DNA of 64,000 bases. Source: DATAFF01 sp036257595 (GTDB lineage: Bacteria > Pseudomonadota > Alphaproteobacteria > Rhizobiales > Aestuariivirgaceae). The notes under the pieces were generated by a model that was not told the DNA's origin, did not search any database, and saw nothing but the letters and a program-made list of their open reading frames with translations. Every line of letters starts with the position of its first letter. Position 1 is the stretch's first letter. The stretch is taken from NCBI GenBank assembly GCA_036257595.1, contig DATAFF010000158.1, positions 1 through 64,000 on the forward strand, given 5' to 3'. Of the stretch, positions 9,892 through 19,630 are shown in pieces. The translations under genes and the position numbers were made by a program.

Positions 9892-12117
9892 ATGACGATT
9901 GAAAGCCGCGAACCGGTCGAGACGATGGCCGCGAGCTCTCCGGTGACGGCGCTGTCGCGGCGCGCGGAAGCGAAGTCGCTGCTCGAGGATCCGTCGCGCT
10001 TCATCAACCGCGAGCTCTCCTGGCTCGGCTTTAACTATCGCGTGCTCCAGGAAGCGCGCAACCCGCGCCATCCGCTGCTCGAGCGGCTGCGCTTCCTGTC
10101 GATCAGCGGCAACAATCTCGACGAGTTCTTCATGGTGCGTGTCGCCGGCCTGGTCGGGCAGATGCGGCTCGGCGTCGTCGAGATCTCGGAGGACGGGCTG
10201 ACCGCCGCCGAGCAGCTCGACCTCATCCGCACCGAGGCGAACGAGCTGATGCGCGAGCAGGACATCCGCTGGCATCAGCTGCGGAGCGAGCTTTCCGACA
10301 ATGGCATCACCGTGCTCGAGCCGCATGAGCTGGCGCGCGAGGACAAGGGCTGGCTCGACCAGCGCTTTCTCGATCAGATCCTGCCCGTCGTCACGCCCAT
10401 CGCCATCGATCCGGCACATCCTTTTCCGTTCATCCCGAACCGCGGCTTCTTCCTTGCCGCCGAGCTGAAGCGGCGCAAGGACGGCGACCGGATGAACGCG
10501 CTCCTGCCGATCCCGCACCAGCTCGAACGTTTCGTGCGGCTGCCGTCGATCAGCACCGGCGCCCGTTTCCTGGCGCTCGAGCAGCTTCTGACCCTGTTCA
10601 TCCCGCGGCTGTTCCCGGGTTACGAGCTGCTTGGCCAGGGGTTGTTCCGCATCATTCGCGACAGCGATATCGAGATCGAGGAAGAGGCCGAGGACCTGGT
10701 CCGGCTGTTCGAGACCGCGTTGAAGCGGCGGCGGCGCGGCGTGGTGATCCGCATGGAGGTCGACGCCGCCTGTCCGGCGGCGCTGCGCAAATTCATCGCC
10801 GAGGAGCTGCAGGTCAGCGACGATGTCATCGTCACCTGTTCGGGCCTCATCGGCTATGCCGATACCAGCCTGCTCATCCTGGACGAGCGGCCGGACCTCA
10901 AATTCAAGCCGTTCAACGCCCGCTTTCCGGAGCGCATTCGCGATCATGGCGGCGACTGCTTCGCGGCGATCCGCCAGAAGGACATCATCGTCCACCATCC
11001 TTATGAATCCTTCGATGTGGTGGTGCAGTTCATCCGGCAGGCGGCGGCCGATCCCGATGTCGTCGCCATCAAGCAGACGCTCTACCGCACCTCGCGCGAC
11101 AGCCCGATCGTTGCGGCGCTTTCCAAGGCGGCGGAGGCCGGCAAGTCGGTGATGGCGCTGGTCGAGCTCAAGGCGCGCTTCGACGAGGAGGCCAATATCC
11201 AGTGGTCGCGCGACCTCGAGCGGGCCGGCGCGCAGGTGGTGTTCGGCTTCATCGAGCTCAAGACCCACGCCAAGGTGTCGATGGTGGTGCGCCGCGAAGG
11301 CGGGCAGATGCGCTCTTACGTCCATTACGGCACCGGCAACTATCATCCGGTGACCGCCAAGATCTATACCGACCTCTCCTTCTTCACCACCGATCCGGCG
11401 CTGTGCCGCGATGCGGCGCGGCTCTTCAACTTCGTCTCCGGCTATGCGCAGCCCGAGGAGCTCGAGCGGATCTCGATCTCGCCGCTGACGCTCGAGCAGC
11501 GGCTGCTCGACCATATTGACGAGGAGATCGCCCATGCCAAGGCGGGGCGTCCGGCCCAGATCTGGGCCAAGCTCAACTCGCTGGTCGATCCCGGCCTCAT
11601 CGATGCGCTTTATGTCGCGAGCAATGCCGGCGTCCAGATCGACCTGGTCATTCGCGGCATATGCTGCCTGAGGCCCGGCGTCCCCGGCCTCAGCGACAAC
11701 ATCCGTGTGAAGAGCATCATCGGTCGTTTCCTCGAGCATTCGCGCATCGTCTGCTTCGGCTCCGGTTTCGGCTTGCCGCATCCGCGGGCCCGCGTCTACA
11801 TCTCCTCGGCCGACTGGATGCCGCGCAATCTCCACCGCCGGGTGGAAACGCTGGTCCCCATCTTCACCCCCACGGTTCACACCCAGGTGCTCGACCAGAT
11901 CATGGTGGCCAATCTCAAGGACAATCAGCAGAGCTGGGAGCTTCTGGCCGACGGCTCCTGGCGGCGCATCGAGGCTCAGTCCGGCGAGGAGCCATTCAAC
12001 GCCCATGAGTATTTCATGAACAATCCGTCGCTGTCGGGCCGCGGCAGCTCGCTCAAGGACCGGCTGCCGCCCGAGATCTCCGGAGACATCTCGAAAAAGG
12101 TCAAGGCGCGGAAGTGA
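9892..12117 (+). CDS. ppk: Polyphosphate kinase 1
   Basis: Reversible synthesis of inorganic polyphosphate from ATP, 741 residues. The chosen ATG at 9892 is immediately downstream of hda; the open frame extends upstream only because the DNA is GC-rich. Family blocks: [30 protein letters not shown], the His-containing HYGTGNYHP of the phospho-enzyme site, DLSFFTTD, and the second catalytic-region block [10 protein letters not shown]. The stop overlaps the GTG start of ppx by 4 nt, so synthesis and degradation of polyphosphate are co-transcribed. Confidence 0.97.
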   Translation: MTIESREPVETMAASSPVTALSRRAEAKSLLEDPSRFINRELSWLGFNYRVLQEARNPRHPLLERLRFLSISGNNLDEFFMVRVAGLVGQMRLGVVEISEDGLTAAEQLDLIRTEANELMREQDIRWHQLRSELSDNGITVLEPHELAREDKGWLDQRFLDQILPVVTPIAIDPAHPFPFIPNRGFFLAAELKRRKDGDRMNALLPIPHQLERFVRLPSISTGARFLALEQLLTLFIPRLFPGYELLGQGLFRIIRDSDIEIEEEAEDLVRLFETALKRRRRGVVIRMEVDAACPAALRKFIAEELQVSDDVIVTCSGLIGYADTSLLILDERPDLKFKPFNARFPERIRDHGGDCFAAIRQKDIIVHHPYESFDVVVQFIRQAAADPDVVAIKQTLYRTSRDSPIVAALSKAAEAGKSVMALVELKARFDEEANIQWSRDLERAGAQVVFGFIELKTHAKVSMVVRREGGQMRSYVHYGTGNYHPVTAKIYTDLSFFTTDPALCRDAARLFNFVSGYAQPEELERISISPLTLEQRLLDHIDEEIAHAKAGRPAQIWAKLNSLVDPGLIDALYVASNAGVQIDLVIRGICCLRPGVPGLSDNIRVKSIIGRFLEHSRIVCFGSGFGLPHPRARVYISSADWMPRNLHRRVETLVPIFTPTVHTQVLDQIMVANLKDNQQSWELLADGSWRRIEAQSGEEPFNAHEYFMNNPSLSGRGSSLKDRLPPEISGDISKKVKARK

Positions 12118-13634
12118 CCTTCGTCAAGGACTTGGAAAGCGGCTCCCTGCGCTTTCGCCCGGTGGCGGTTGTCGACATCGGGTCGAACTCGGTGCGTCTC
12201 GTGGTCTATGACGGGCTCAGGCGGGCGCCGACGCCGGTGGTGAACGAGAAGATCCTGTGCGGTCTCGGTCGCGGCGTGTCGCTGACCGGGAACCTGCCGG
12301 CCGATGGCATCGAGCGGGCATTGTCGGCGCTCAGGCGGTTCCGCGCGCTCGGCAAGCAGATCGGTGTCAACGAGGTCTTTGCGGTGGCGACCGCGGCGGC
12401 CCGCGAGGCGGCCAATGGGCAGAGCTTCATCCGCAATGCCGAGGAGGCGCTCGATGCCCCGATCACCATTCTCGCCGGCAAGGATGAGGCGCAGCTCGCC
12501 GCGCTCGGCGTCATCTCCGGCATTCCCAGCGCCGACGGCATTGTCGGCGATCTCGGCGGCGGCAGCCTCGAGCTCGTCGATGTGAAGGACGGCGCCATCC
12601 GCGACGGCGTGACCCTGCCGCTCGGGCCATTGCGGCTCATCGACATGTCGGGCGGGTCGGTGGCGAAAGCCCGCAACATCATCGATGGCCAGCTCCAGCA
12701 GACGGCGCTGATGGACCGGCTTCGCGGCCGGTTCTTCTATGCGGTGGGTGGCACCTGGCGCAATCTTGCCCGGTTGCACATGCGCCAGACCGGCTATCCG
12801 CTGACGGTGCTGCACTACTACACCATGGCGCGCGACTCGGCGCGCTCGGTGGCAGGCCTGGTGGCGGGGTTGTCGCCGGCATCGCTGAAGGATGTGCGGG
12901 CCCTGTCGCGCAGCCGTGCCGACACGCTGCCGTTCGGGGCGCTGGTGCTGGACCGCATCCTGACCGCTGGCAAGCCCAAGGCGGTTATCGTCTCGGCGCA
13001 TGGCCTGCGCGAGGGTCTGCTCTATTCCAAGCTCGACAAGCGCAAGCGCATGGGCGACCCGCTGCTCGCCGCCTGCTGGGACTTCGCCCGCCGCTATTCG
13101 CGCTCGCCGAGCCATGAGATCGAGCTTGCCGAATGGACCAACCAGCTCGTCGAACAGGGGATGATCAAGGAAAGCGCCGACGAAGCCCGGCTGCGGCGCG
13201 CCGCCTCGATGCTCGCCGACATTTCCTGGCGCGCCCATCCCGACTATCGCGGCGGCCGCTCGCTCATGACCATCACCCAGGCGGCCTTTGTCGGCGTCGA
13301 CCACCCCTCGCGCGTGTTCATCGCGCTCGCCGTGTTCTACCGCTATGAGGGGCCGTCCAGCGAGGATGCGCCGGGCGAGCTCCTGAAGCTGCTCCGCGAC
13401 GACTGGATCGAGCGGGCGCGGGTGCTCGCCGCGGCGATGCGGCTCGCCTATGTGCTGACTGCCGCCATGCCGGGCCTGCTGCCGCAGATCACGTTGCAGG
13501 CCGCGCCCGATAAGGGGCTGGTCCTGGGGTTACGCCGCTCCCATGCCGATCTCATGGGCGAGACCGTGCAGAAGCGGCTCGACGCGCTGGCGAGCCTGCT
13601 CGGCCGGAGCGGCAGGGTGGTTATTGGGCAGTAG
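12114..13634 (+). CDS. ppx: Exopolyphosphatase (Ppx/GppA family)
   Basis: A 506-residue actin-fold phosphatase that releases phosphate from polyphosphate chains or from pppGpp. It has [16 protein letters not shown] near residue 20 (phosphate 1 loop), ATAAAREA, and [13 protein letters not shown] (phosphate 2 loop). The C-terminal half carries the HD-like region (HPDYRGG) typical of long Ppx proteins. GTG start overlapping the ppk stop (GTGA). The stop TAG (13632-13634) and the last codon come from the first unit of repeat site C, which is unusual. Confidence 0.95.
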   Translation: MTFVKDLESGSLRFRPVAVVDIGSNSVRLVVYDGLRRAPTPVVNEKILCGLGRGVSLTGNLPADGIERALSALRRFRALGKQIGVNEVFAVATAAAREAANGQSFIRNAEEALDAPITILAGKDEAQLAALGVISGIPSADGIVGDLGGGSLELVDVKDGAIRDGVTLPLGPLRLIDMSGGSVAKARNIIDGQLQQTALMDRLRGRFFYAVGGTWRNLARLHMRQTGYPLTVLHYYTMARDSARSVAGLVAGLSPASLKDVRALSRSRADTLPFGALVLDRILTAGKPKAVIVSAHGLREGLLYSKLDKRKRMGDPLLAACWDFARRYSRSPSHEIELAEWTNQLVEQGMIKESADEARLRRAASMLADISWRAHPDYRGGRSLMTITQAAFVGVDHPSRVFIALAVFYRYEGPSSEDAPGELLKLLRDDWIERARVLAAAMRLAYVLTAAMPGLLPQITLQAAPDKGLVLGLRRSHADLMGETVQKRLDALASLLGRSGRVVIGQ

Positions 13635-13712
13635 GCAGTGGGCAGTGGGCAGTAGGCAGTAGGCAGTGGGGAAGAGCTCAGGCTCACTGCCTATTGCCTA
13701 ATGCCGACTGCC
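13626..13712. repeat. Heptamer inverted repeat, site C (TAGGCAG family)
   Basis: Left arm about six heptamers (GGGCAGTAGGCAGTGGGCAG and on) and right arm CACTGCCTATTGCCTAATGCC ending in GACTGCC, separated by GAAGAGCTCAGGCT. It lies between the convergent ppx and rnd genes and contains the ppx stop codon. The last 25 bp match the ends of sites A and E almost base for base. Confidence 0.85.
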
Positions 13713-13745
13713 TCTAGCCGCTGACCCGGGGCGAAAAGTAGAACT

Positions 13746-14933
13746 CTATTCAGCAGCGGCGCTGCGCTTGCTCTGCTCGCCGGTTACCGGGAAAATCGCG
13801 CTGCGGCCGTTCTTGAGGCCGATGGCCGAGCGGCCGGCGCGGATCTCGAGCGCCGTCTCGCCGAACAGCTTGCGCCGCCAGCCCTTCATCGCCGGCACGT
13901 CGCGGTCCTCGCCGGCGGCGATCGCCTCGATGTCGGCGCTCGAGGCGACGAGCCGCGGCGCAATGCCATGGGCATCGCACACCACCTTGAGGGCGAGCTT
14001 CAGAATGTCGGCGATCACCGCCGTGCCCTCGGGCAGCGGCCGCTGCTCATCGGCGATCGGCGGCAGCCTCGCCTGGTCAGTGGCAAGGCCTTCGCGAATG
14101 GCAATGAGGAGCCCCTCGCCGAGCCGCGAAGAGGCATAGCCGCGGGGCAGCGCCCTGAGCTCCCTCAGCGCCTCGATGCTGGCCGGCGCCTGCATGGCGA
14201 TCTCGATGATGGCATCGTCCTTGATCACCCGGTTGCGCGGAATGTTGCGCGCCTGCGCCTCGCGTTCCCGCCAGGCGGCGACGGCGATCAGTATCGCCAG
14301 CTGCTTGCGGTTGCGCGGCTTGAACTTCAGCCGCTTCCAGGCATCGGCCGGCTCGGTGCGATAATTGCCGGCGTGGCTGAGCTGCGCCATCTCCTCCTCG
14401 AGCCAGCCCTCGCGCCCTGACGCATCGAGCTCGGCCTTGAGGCGCCGATAGATGGTTCTGAGATGGGTGACGTCGCACAGCGCATAGGCGAGCTGCTTTT
14501 GCGACAGCGGCCGGCGGCTCCAGTCGGTGAAACGCGAGGTCTTGTCGATCTGGGTGCGGGCGAGCTTGCGGGCGAGAACCTCGTAGCTCGCCTGGTCGCC
14601 GAAGCCGCACACCATGGCCGCGACCTGGGTGTCGAACAAAGGTGCGGGGATCACGCCGGCCCGCGAATAGACGATCTCGACGTCCTGGCGCGCCGCGTGG
14701 AACACCTTGACGACCCGCCGGTCCACCATGAGCTGCCAGAACGGCTCGAGCGCGAGGTCGGGAGCCAGCGGATCGATAATCGCCTCATGCTCCGCCCCGG
14801 CAATCTGGACCAGGCACAATTCGGGCCAGTAGGTTTGCTCCCGCATGAACTCCGTGTCGACGGTCACGAAGTCTTCTTGTGAGAGTTGAGAGCAGAGGCT
14901 CTCGAGGGCTGGCGTTGAAGTGACAATTTCCAT
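13746..14933 (-). CDS. rnd: Ribonuclease D
   Basis: A 3'-5' exoribonuclease for tRNA and stable RNA maturation, 395 residues. The DEDDy catalytic set is complete: Asp26 and Glu28 (VDTEFM), Asp84 (HAARQDVEI), Tyr150 and Asp154 (AYALCDVTHL). A C-terminal HRDC-like helical region follows (WREREAQARNIPRNRVI). It is convergent with ppx and divergent from aspS. An 8-bp perfect hairpin lies 13 nt upstream of the ATG, next to a weak GGGA ribosome site. Confidence 0.95.
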   Translation of the reverse strand: MEIVTSTPALESLCSQLSQEDFVTVDTEFMREQTYWPELCLVQIAGAEHEAIIDPLAPDLALEPFWQLMVDRRVVKVFHAARQDVEIVYSRAGVIPAPLFDTQVAAMVCGFGDQASYEVLARKLARTQIDKTSRFTDWSRRPLSQKQLAYALCDVTHLRTIYRRLKAELDASGREGWLEEEMAQLSHAGNYRTEPADAWKRLKFKPRNRKQLAILIAVAAWREREAQARNIPRNRVIKDDAIIEIAMQAPASIEALRELRALPRGYASSRLGEGLLIAIREGLATDQARLPPIADEQRPLPEGTAVIADILKLALKVVCDAHGIAPRLVASSADIEAIAAGEDRDVPAMKGWRRKLFGETALEIRAGRSAIGLKNGRSAIFPVTGEQSKRSAAAE

Positions 14934-14945
14934 TGATCGTTCCCA

Positions 14946-14964
14946 GGCTCAGGAAGCCTGAGCC
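14946..14964 (-). promoter_or_regulatory. Hairpin in the rnd leader
   Basis: GGCTCAGG-AAG-CCTGAGCC is a perfect 8-bp inverted repeat with a 3-nt loop, ending 13 nt before the rnd ATG. Read on the minus strand it sits just upstream of the TGGGAACG ribosome-site region. It could stabilise or modulate the rnd leader. In E. coli the rnd leader also carries a hairpin that affects expression, but homology is not claimed. Confidence 0.5.
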
Positions 14965-15067
14965 GGCCGCGAAAATCAAGGCAGATTGCAAGAAATTGAA
15001 CGCGACCCGGAAAAGCCTTTGGTTTCCACGGCCAAGCCGGGCCTGGCTCATGCACCCACCGCCGTTC

Positions 15068-15097
15068 TTGACAAAGCGCAGGAGCCATGTGCTCTAA
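15068..15097 (+). promoter_or_regulatory. Probable sigma-70 promoter of aspS
   Basis: A perfect -35 TTGACA (15068-15073) is followed after 18 bp by CTCTAA (15092-15097), a usual alphaproteobacterial -10 shape. It is 44 nt upstream of the aspS ATG. Confidence 0.55.
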
Positions 15098-15141
15098 CCG
15101 CGCGCGAGAAATACCATGGAATTGCAGGCCAACGAGGAGCG

Positions 15142-16923
15142 ATGAACGGCTACCGGACACACACTTGCGGTGCGCTGCGGCTGACCGATGCTGGAACGGA
15201 CGTTCGGCTATCCGGCTGGGTCCACCGGATACGCGACCATGGCGGCCTGAAATTCATCGATCTGAGAGACCATTACGGGATCACCCAGATCGTGGTCGAC
15301 CCCGATTCGCCGGCCTTCGCCATTGCCGAAGGGCTGCGCTCTGAATGGGTGATCCAGGTCGCCGGCAAGTGCCGGCCCCGGCCCGAGGGCACCGACAATC
15401 CCGAACTCCCGACCGGCCAGATCGAGATCTTTGCGGCGCAAATATCCGTGCTGTCGGAAGCCGGCGAGTTGCCGCTGCCGGTGTTCGGCGATCAGGAATA
15501 TCCCGAAGACATCCGCCTGCGGTACCGCTTTCTCGACCTGCGCCGCGAGCGGCTCCATCGCAACATCATCCGGCGCGGCGAGATCATCGACAGCCTCAGG
15601 CGGCGCATGCGCGCCCAGGGGTTCTTCGAGTTCCAGACCCCGATCCTCACCGCCTCGAGCCCGGAGGGAGCCCGCGACTTCCTGGTGCCGAGCCGGCTGC
15701 ATCCGGGCAAATTCTATGCCCTGCCGCAGGCGCCGCAGCAATTCAAGCAGCTCATCATGATCTCGGGCTTCGACCGCTATTTCCAGATCGCGCCATGCTT
15801 CCGCGACGAGGACGCCCGCGCCGACCGGTCGCCGGGCGAGTTCTACCAGCTCGATATCGAGATGAGCTTCGTCAACCAGGACGACGTCTTCAACGCGGTC
15901 GAGCCGGTGCTGCGCGGCGTCTTCGAGGAATTCGCCAACGGCAAGCCGGTCACCGCCAAGTTTCCGCGCATCCCCTATCGCCAGGCCATCCGCAAATATG
16001 GCTCGGACAAGCCGGACCTGCGCAACCCGCTCGAGCTCGAGGAGGTGACGGCGCATTTCACCGGCTCGGGCTTCAAGGTCTTCGCCTCGATGATCGCCGA
16101 GGATCCCAAGGTCGAGGTCTGGGCCATCCCGGCGCCCAAGGGCGGCAGCCGCGCCTTCTGCGACCGGATGAACGCTTGGGCGCAATCCCAGGGCCAGCCG
16201 GGGCTCGGCTACATCTTCTGGCGCGAGGGCGAGGAGGGCGGTGCCGGTCCGATCGCCCGCAATATCGGGGCGGAGCGCAGCGACGCGATCCGTCGCCAGC
16301 TCGGCCTCGGGGTCGGCGATGCGGCGTTCTTCGTCGCCGGCAGGCCGGAGAAGTTCTACAAATTCGCCGGCGAGGCGCGCAACCGCGTCGCGCGCGAGCT
16401 CGACCTCGTCGACCAGAAGCGCTTCGAGTTCTGCTGGATCGTCGACTTTCCGATGTATGAGTGGAACGAGGAGGAGAAGAAGATCGACTTCTCCCATAAC
16501 CCGTTCTCGATGCCGCAGGGCGGTCTCGAGGCGCTCGACAGCATGGACCCGCTCGACATCCTGGCCTTCCAATACGACATCGTCTGCAACGGCATCGAGC
16601 TGTCGTCGGGGGCGATCCGCAACCATCGCCCCGATGTGATGCGGCGGGCGTTCGCGATCGCCGGCTATCCCGAGCAGGTGCTGCTCGAGAAGTTCGGCGG
16701 CATGTATCGGGCGCTGCATTACGGGGCGCCGCCGCATGGCGGCATCGCGCCCGGCATCGACCGCATCGTGATGATGCTGTGCGACGAGACCAATCTCAGG
16801 GAGGTGACTCTCTTCCCGATGAACCAGCAGGCCGAGGACCTGCTGATGGGAGCGCCGAGCGCGGTGTCGAGCCGGCAGCTCCGCGAGCTCAATATCCGGC
16901 TCAATCTTCCCGAATCCCGCTGA
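15142..16923 (+). CDS. aspS: Aspartate--tRNA(Asp/Asn) ligase
   Basis: Class II aminoacyl-tRNA synthetase of bacterial type, 593 residues, with an N-terminal OB-fold anticodon-binding domain ([20 protein letters not shown]). The catalytic core has the insertion domain typical of bacterial AspRS, motif 2 ([15 protein letters not shown]) and motif 3 ([10 protein letters not shown]). The start [10 protein letters not shown] is preceded by GAGGAGCG. Whether it also charges tRNA-Asn depends on the presence of asnS and gatCAB elsewhere. The stop overlaps the maeB start (TGATG). Confidence 0.97.
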   Translation: MNGYRTHTCGALRLTDAGTDVRLSGWVHRIRDHGGLKFIDLRDHYGITQIVVDPDSPAFAIAEGLRSEWVIQVAGKCRPRPEGTDNPELPTGQIEIFAAQISVLSEAGELPLPVFGDQEYPEDIRLRYRFLDLRRERLHRNIIRRGEIIDSLRRRMRAQGFFEFQTPILTASSPEGARDFLVPSRLHPGKFYALPQAPQQFKQLIMISGFDRYFQIAPCFRDEDARADRSPGEFYQLDIEMSFVNQDDVFNAVEPVLRGVFEEFANGKPVTAKFPRIPYRQAIRKYGSDKPDLRNPLELEEVTAHFTGSGFKVFASMIAEDPKVEVWAIPAPKGGSRAFCDRMNAWAQSQGQPGLGYIFWREGEEGGAGPIARNIGAERSDAIRRQLGLGVGDAAFFVAGRPEKFYKFAGEARNRVARELDLVDQKRFEFCWIVDFPMYEWNEEEKKIDFSHNPFSMPQGGLEALDSMDPLDILAFQYDIVCNGIELSSGAIRNHRPDVMRRAFAIAGYPEQVLLEKFGGMYRALHYGAPPHGGIAPGIDRIVMMLCDETNLREVTLFPMNQQAEDLLMGAPSAVSSRQLRELNIRLNLPESR

Positions 16924-19226
16924 TGGCGCCGCGAACCGTCACCGACGAGCTGCGCGAGAACGCGCTCCTTTATCACCTGGAGCCGCGAGCGGGGAAGCTC
17001 GAGATCCGCGCCACCAAGCCGCTGTCCAACCAGCGCGACCTGGCGCTCGCCTATTCGCCGGGCGTCGCCGCCGCCTGCGAGGCGATCACGGAGGATCCCG
17101 ACGAGGCCGAGCGGCTGACGGTGCGTGGCAATCTCGTCGCCGTCATCACCAATGGCACGGCGGTGCTGGGCCTCGGCGCGATCGGGCCGCTGGCGGCCAA
17201 GCCGGTGATGGAAGGCAAGGCGGTGCTGTTCAAGAAATTCGCCCGCATCGATGTGTTCGACATCGAGGTCGACGCCCGCGACCCGGCGCTGTTCTGCGAT
17301 GTGGTGGCAGCGCTCGAGCCGACCTTCGGCGGCATCAATCTCGAGGACATCAAGGCGCCGGAGTGCTTCGAGATCGAGGAGAACCTCAAGCAGCGAATGA
17401 AGATCCCGGTGTTCCATGACGACCAGCATGGGACTGCGATCATCGTCGGCGCGGCAGTTCTCAATGCGCTCGAGCTTGCCGGCAAGGCCATCGGCGAGGT
17501 CAAGCTGGTGACCAGCGGGGCAGGGGCGGCAGCGCTCGCCTGCCTCAATCTCCTGGTGGAACTCGGCATGCGGCGCGAGAACATCTGGGTCACCGACATC
17601 GAAGGCGTGGTCTATCAGGGCCGCGAGCAGCTGATGGACCGCTGGAAGGCGGTCTATGCCCAGCCGACCGAGGCGCGGACGCTCGCCGAATGCATCGCCG
17701 GTGCCGATGTGTTCCTCGGCCTGTCGGCCGGCGGCGTTCTGAGACCCGAGATGCTCCAAAGCATGGCGGCGAAGCCGCTGATCCTGGCGCTCGCCAATCC
17801 GGTGCCGGAGATCATGCCCGACCTGGCGCGGGCGGCGCGGCCCGATGCGATGATCTGCACCGGCCGGTCCGACTATCCGAACCAGGTCAACAACGTCCTG
17901 TGCTTCCCCTACATCTTCCGCGGCGCGCTCGATGTCGGCGCCACCACCATCAACGAGGCGATGAAGCTTGCGGCGGTGAGGGCGATCGCGGCGCTGGCGC
18001 ATGAGCCGTCCTCGGAGGTGGTGTCGGCAGCCTATGGCGGCGAGACGCGGCTGTTCGGTCCGGACTCGCTCATTCCCGCGCCCTTCGACCAGCGCCTCAT
18101 CCTCTACATCGCGCCCGCCGTCGCGAAGGCCGCCATCGACAGCGGCGTGGCGCGCCGGCCGATCGTCAATTTCGACAGCTATCTCGAGCGCCTGAGCCGC
18201 TTCGTCTTCCGCTCGGGCTTCGTCATGCGGCCAGTGTTCTCGCGCGCCCGCAGCCAGCTCAAGCGCATCATCTTTGCCGAGGGCGAGGATGAGCGGGCGA
18301 TGCGGGCAGCCGCCGCGGCCATTCAGGACAGCTTCGCCATCCCCATCCTGATCGGCCGGCCGGACGTCATCGAGAGCCGCCTCGAACGGTTCGGCCTGGC
18401 GATCAGGCCGGGCCGCGACTTCGAGCTGGTGAACCCTGCCGATGACCCGCGCTATCCGGGCTATGTCGAAACGCTCGTCGCCTGTGCCGGGCGCAAGGGC
18501 GTGCCGCCCGATGCGGCGCGGACGTTGATGCGCACCAACTTCACGGTGATCGCCGCGGTGGCGGTGCGCCGCGGCGATGCCGATGCGATGATCTGCGGCC
18601 TCGAAGGGCGCTTCTACCGCCATCTCGAGCACATCCGCGACATTATCGGCTATGCCGGCGATCTTGCCGAGTTCGCCACCGTGTCGATCGCCATCGTCAA
18701 TCGCGGCTTCTATTTCTTCGCCGACACCTATGGCAACCGCGACCGCGATGCCGAGGGGATTGCCAATCTGTCGCGCCGCGTCGCCGCTCTGGTGCGGCGC
18801 TTCGGCGTCGATCCCAAAGTGGCGCTGCTCGCCAATTCGAGCTTCGGCTCGGCCCAGTCGGAGAGCGCCGCCAAGATGCGCGAGGCGACGGCGATACTCT
18901 ACAAGCAGGGCACCGATTTCGAGGTCGATGGCGAGATGCACGGCAACACCGCGCTCAATCAGGAGCTCCGCGATCGGCTCAATCCGCATTCGCTGCTGCG
19001 CGGCGAGGCCAACACTTTCATCATGCCGAACTCCGATGCGGCGAACCTCGCCTATCAGCTGGTGATGGAGCTTGCCGACGGCACGCCGGTGGGGCCGATC
19101 CTGGTGGGCGCCGCGCTGCCGGCGCATGTTCTGGTGCCTGCCGCCACCACCAGGAGCGTCATCAACATGACGGCGCTCGCCGCCGTCGAGGCTCAGGACC
19201 GCGCTCGTCTGGGTGGCAGGATCTAG
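16923..19226 (+). CDS. maeB: NADP-dependent malic enzyme with phosphotransacetylase-like domain
   Basis: Oxidative decarboxylation of malate to pyruvate. 767 residues, the length of the two-domain MaeB type. The N-terminal malic enzyme part has [28 protein letters not shown] and the nucleotide site TSGAGAAAL. The C-terminal ~320 residues are a phosphotransacetylase-like domain ([39 protein letters not shown]), usually a regulatory acetyl-CoA sensor in this family. It is translationally coupled to aspS. Its stop TAG is the beginning of repeat site D. Confidence 0.95.
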   Translation: MAPRTVTDELRENALLYHLEPRAGKLEIRATKPLSNQRDLALAYSPGVAAACEAITEDPDEAERLTVRGNLVAVITNGTAVLGLGAIGPLAAKPVMEGKAVLFKKFARIDVFDIEVDARDPALFCDVVAALEPTFGGINLEDIKAPECFEIEENLKQRMKIPVFHDDQHGTAIIVGAAVLNALELAGKAIGEVKLVTSGAGAAALACLNLLVELGMRRENIWVTDIEGVVYQGREQLMDRWKAVYAQPTEARTLAECIAGADVFLGLSAGGVLRPEMLQSMAAKPLILALANPVPEIMPDLARAARPDAMICTGRSDYPNQVNNVLCFPYIFRGALDVGATTINEAMKLAAVRAIAALAHEPSSEVVSAAYGGETRLFGPDSLIPAPFDQRLILYIAPAVAKAAIDSGVARRPIVNFDSYLERLSRFVFRSGFVMRPVFSRARSQLKRIIFAEGEDERAMRAAAAAIQDSFAIPILIGRPDVIESRLERFGLAIRPGRDFELVNPADDPRYPGYVETLVACAGRKGVPPDAARTLMRTNFTVIAAVAVRRGDADAMICGLEGRFYRHLEHIRDIIGYAGDLAEFATVSIAIVNRGFYFFADTYGNRDRDAEGIANLSRRVAALVRRFGVDPKVALLANSSFGSAQSESAAKMREATAILYKQGTDFEVDGEMHGNTALNQELRDRLNPHSLLRGEANTFIMPNSDAANLAYQLVMELADGTPVGPILVGAALPAHVLVPAATTRSVINMTALAAVEAQDRARLGGRI

Positions 19227-19289
19227 GCGGTCGGCAGTCGGCAGTCGGCAGAGTTCCCACTTACTGCCTAATGCCTAACGCCTACCGCC
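19224..19289. repeat. Heptamer inverted repeat, site D (TAGGCAG family, diverged)
   Basis: TAGGCGG followed by three TCGGCAG units, a short spacer (AGTTCCCACT), then TACTGCCTAATGCCTAACGC and CTACCGCC. The first TAG is the maeB stop codon. The left arm has drifted from TAG to TCG, while the right arm keeps three TGCCTA or CGCCTA units. Confidence 0.8.
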
Positions 19290-19310
19290 TCACACTGCGA
19301 CTCGATGTCG

Positions 19311-19339
19311 TTCAAACGTCAACTGTCCTGCCGTATAAT
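19311..19339 (+). promoter_or_regulatory. Sigma-70 type promoter of the small gene
   Basis: -35 TTCAAA (19311-19316), a 17-bp spacer, and a consensus -10 TATAAT (19334-19339). A ~70-nt leader follows before the ATG at 19415. It starts about 20 bp after repeat site D, which would insulate it from maeB transcription. Confidence 0.65.
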
Positions 19340-19414
19340 ACCCACGATTTCGGGCGACGTTCAGAAAAACGCGGGTAAAACACCTTCAAGCGCCCGCACC
19401 ACAGGGAGATCTGC

Positions 19415-19624
19415 ATGCTTGAGTACACCCTTGGCCCTACAGAAAAAAAAGCCGATTTGAGCTGGAGCGACTCTGGCGATTGGGCGCTGTCGCCCCATCG
19501 CGAGAAGCTGACGCAGCTCATGGTCGACCTTGAGGGCATGATGTATTCGGGCGCGGCCGGAAGCTTCGTCACGGAGCGCGCCGAGGCCCTGTACGCCAGT
19601 CTCAAGCGCGAGCTCGGCGACTAA
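19415..19624 (+). CDS. Small protein of unknown function (69 aa)
   Basis: I do not recognise the family. The 69-residue acidic-amphipathic product (MLEYTLGPTEKKADLSWSDS...) has no Cys, no signal peptide and no membrane segment; the second half is probably helical. Support for a real gene: a GGGAG ribosome site 7 nt upstream of the ATG, a clean sigma-70 promoter, insulation from maeB by repeat D, and a stop 6 bp before the end of the convergent GH5-like gene. The -10 TATAAT is unusually strong for this window, suggesting high expression. Confidence 0.65.
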   Translation: MLEYTLGPTEKKADLSWSDSGDWALSPHREKLTQLMVDLEGMMYSGAAGSFVTERAEALYASLKRELGD

Positions 19625-19630
19625 GCCCGT

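Noticed and set aside
9637..19127. Long minus-strand open frames opposite ppk, ppx, aspS and maeB
   Set aside because: Antisense shadows of well-identified genes; no domains, no ribosome sites.
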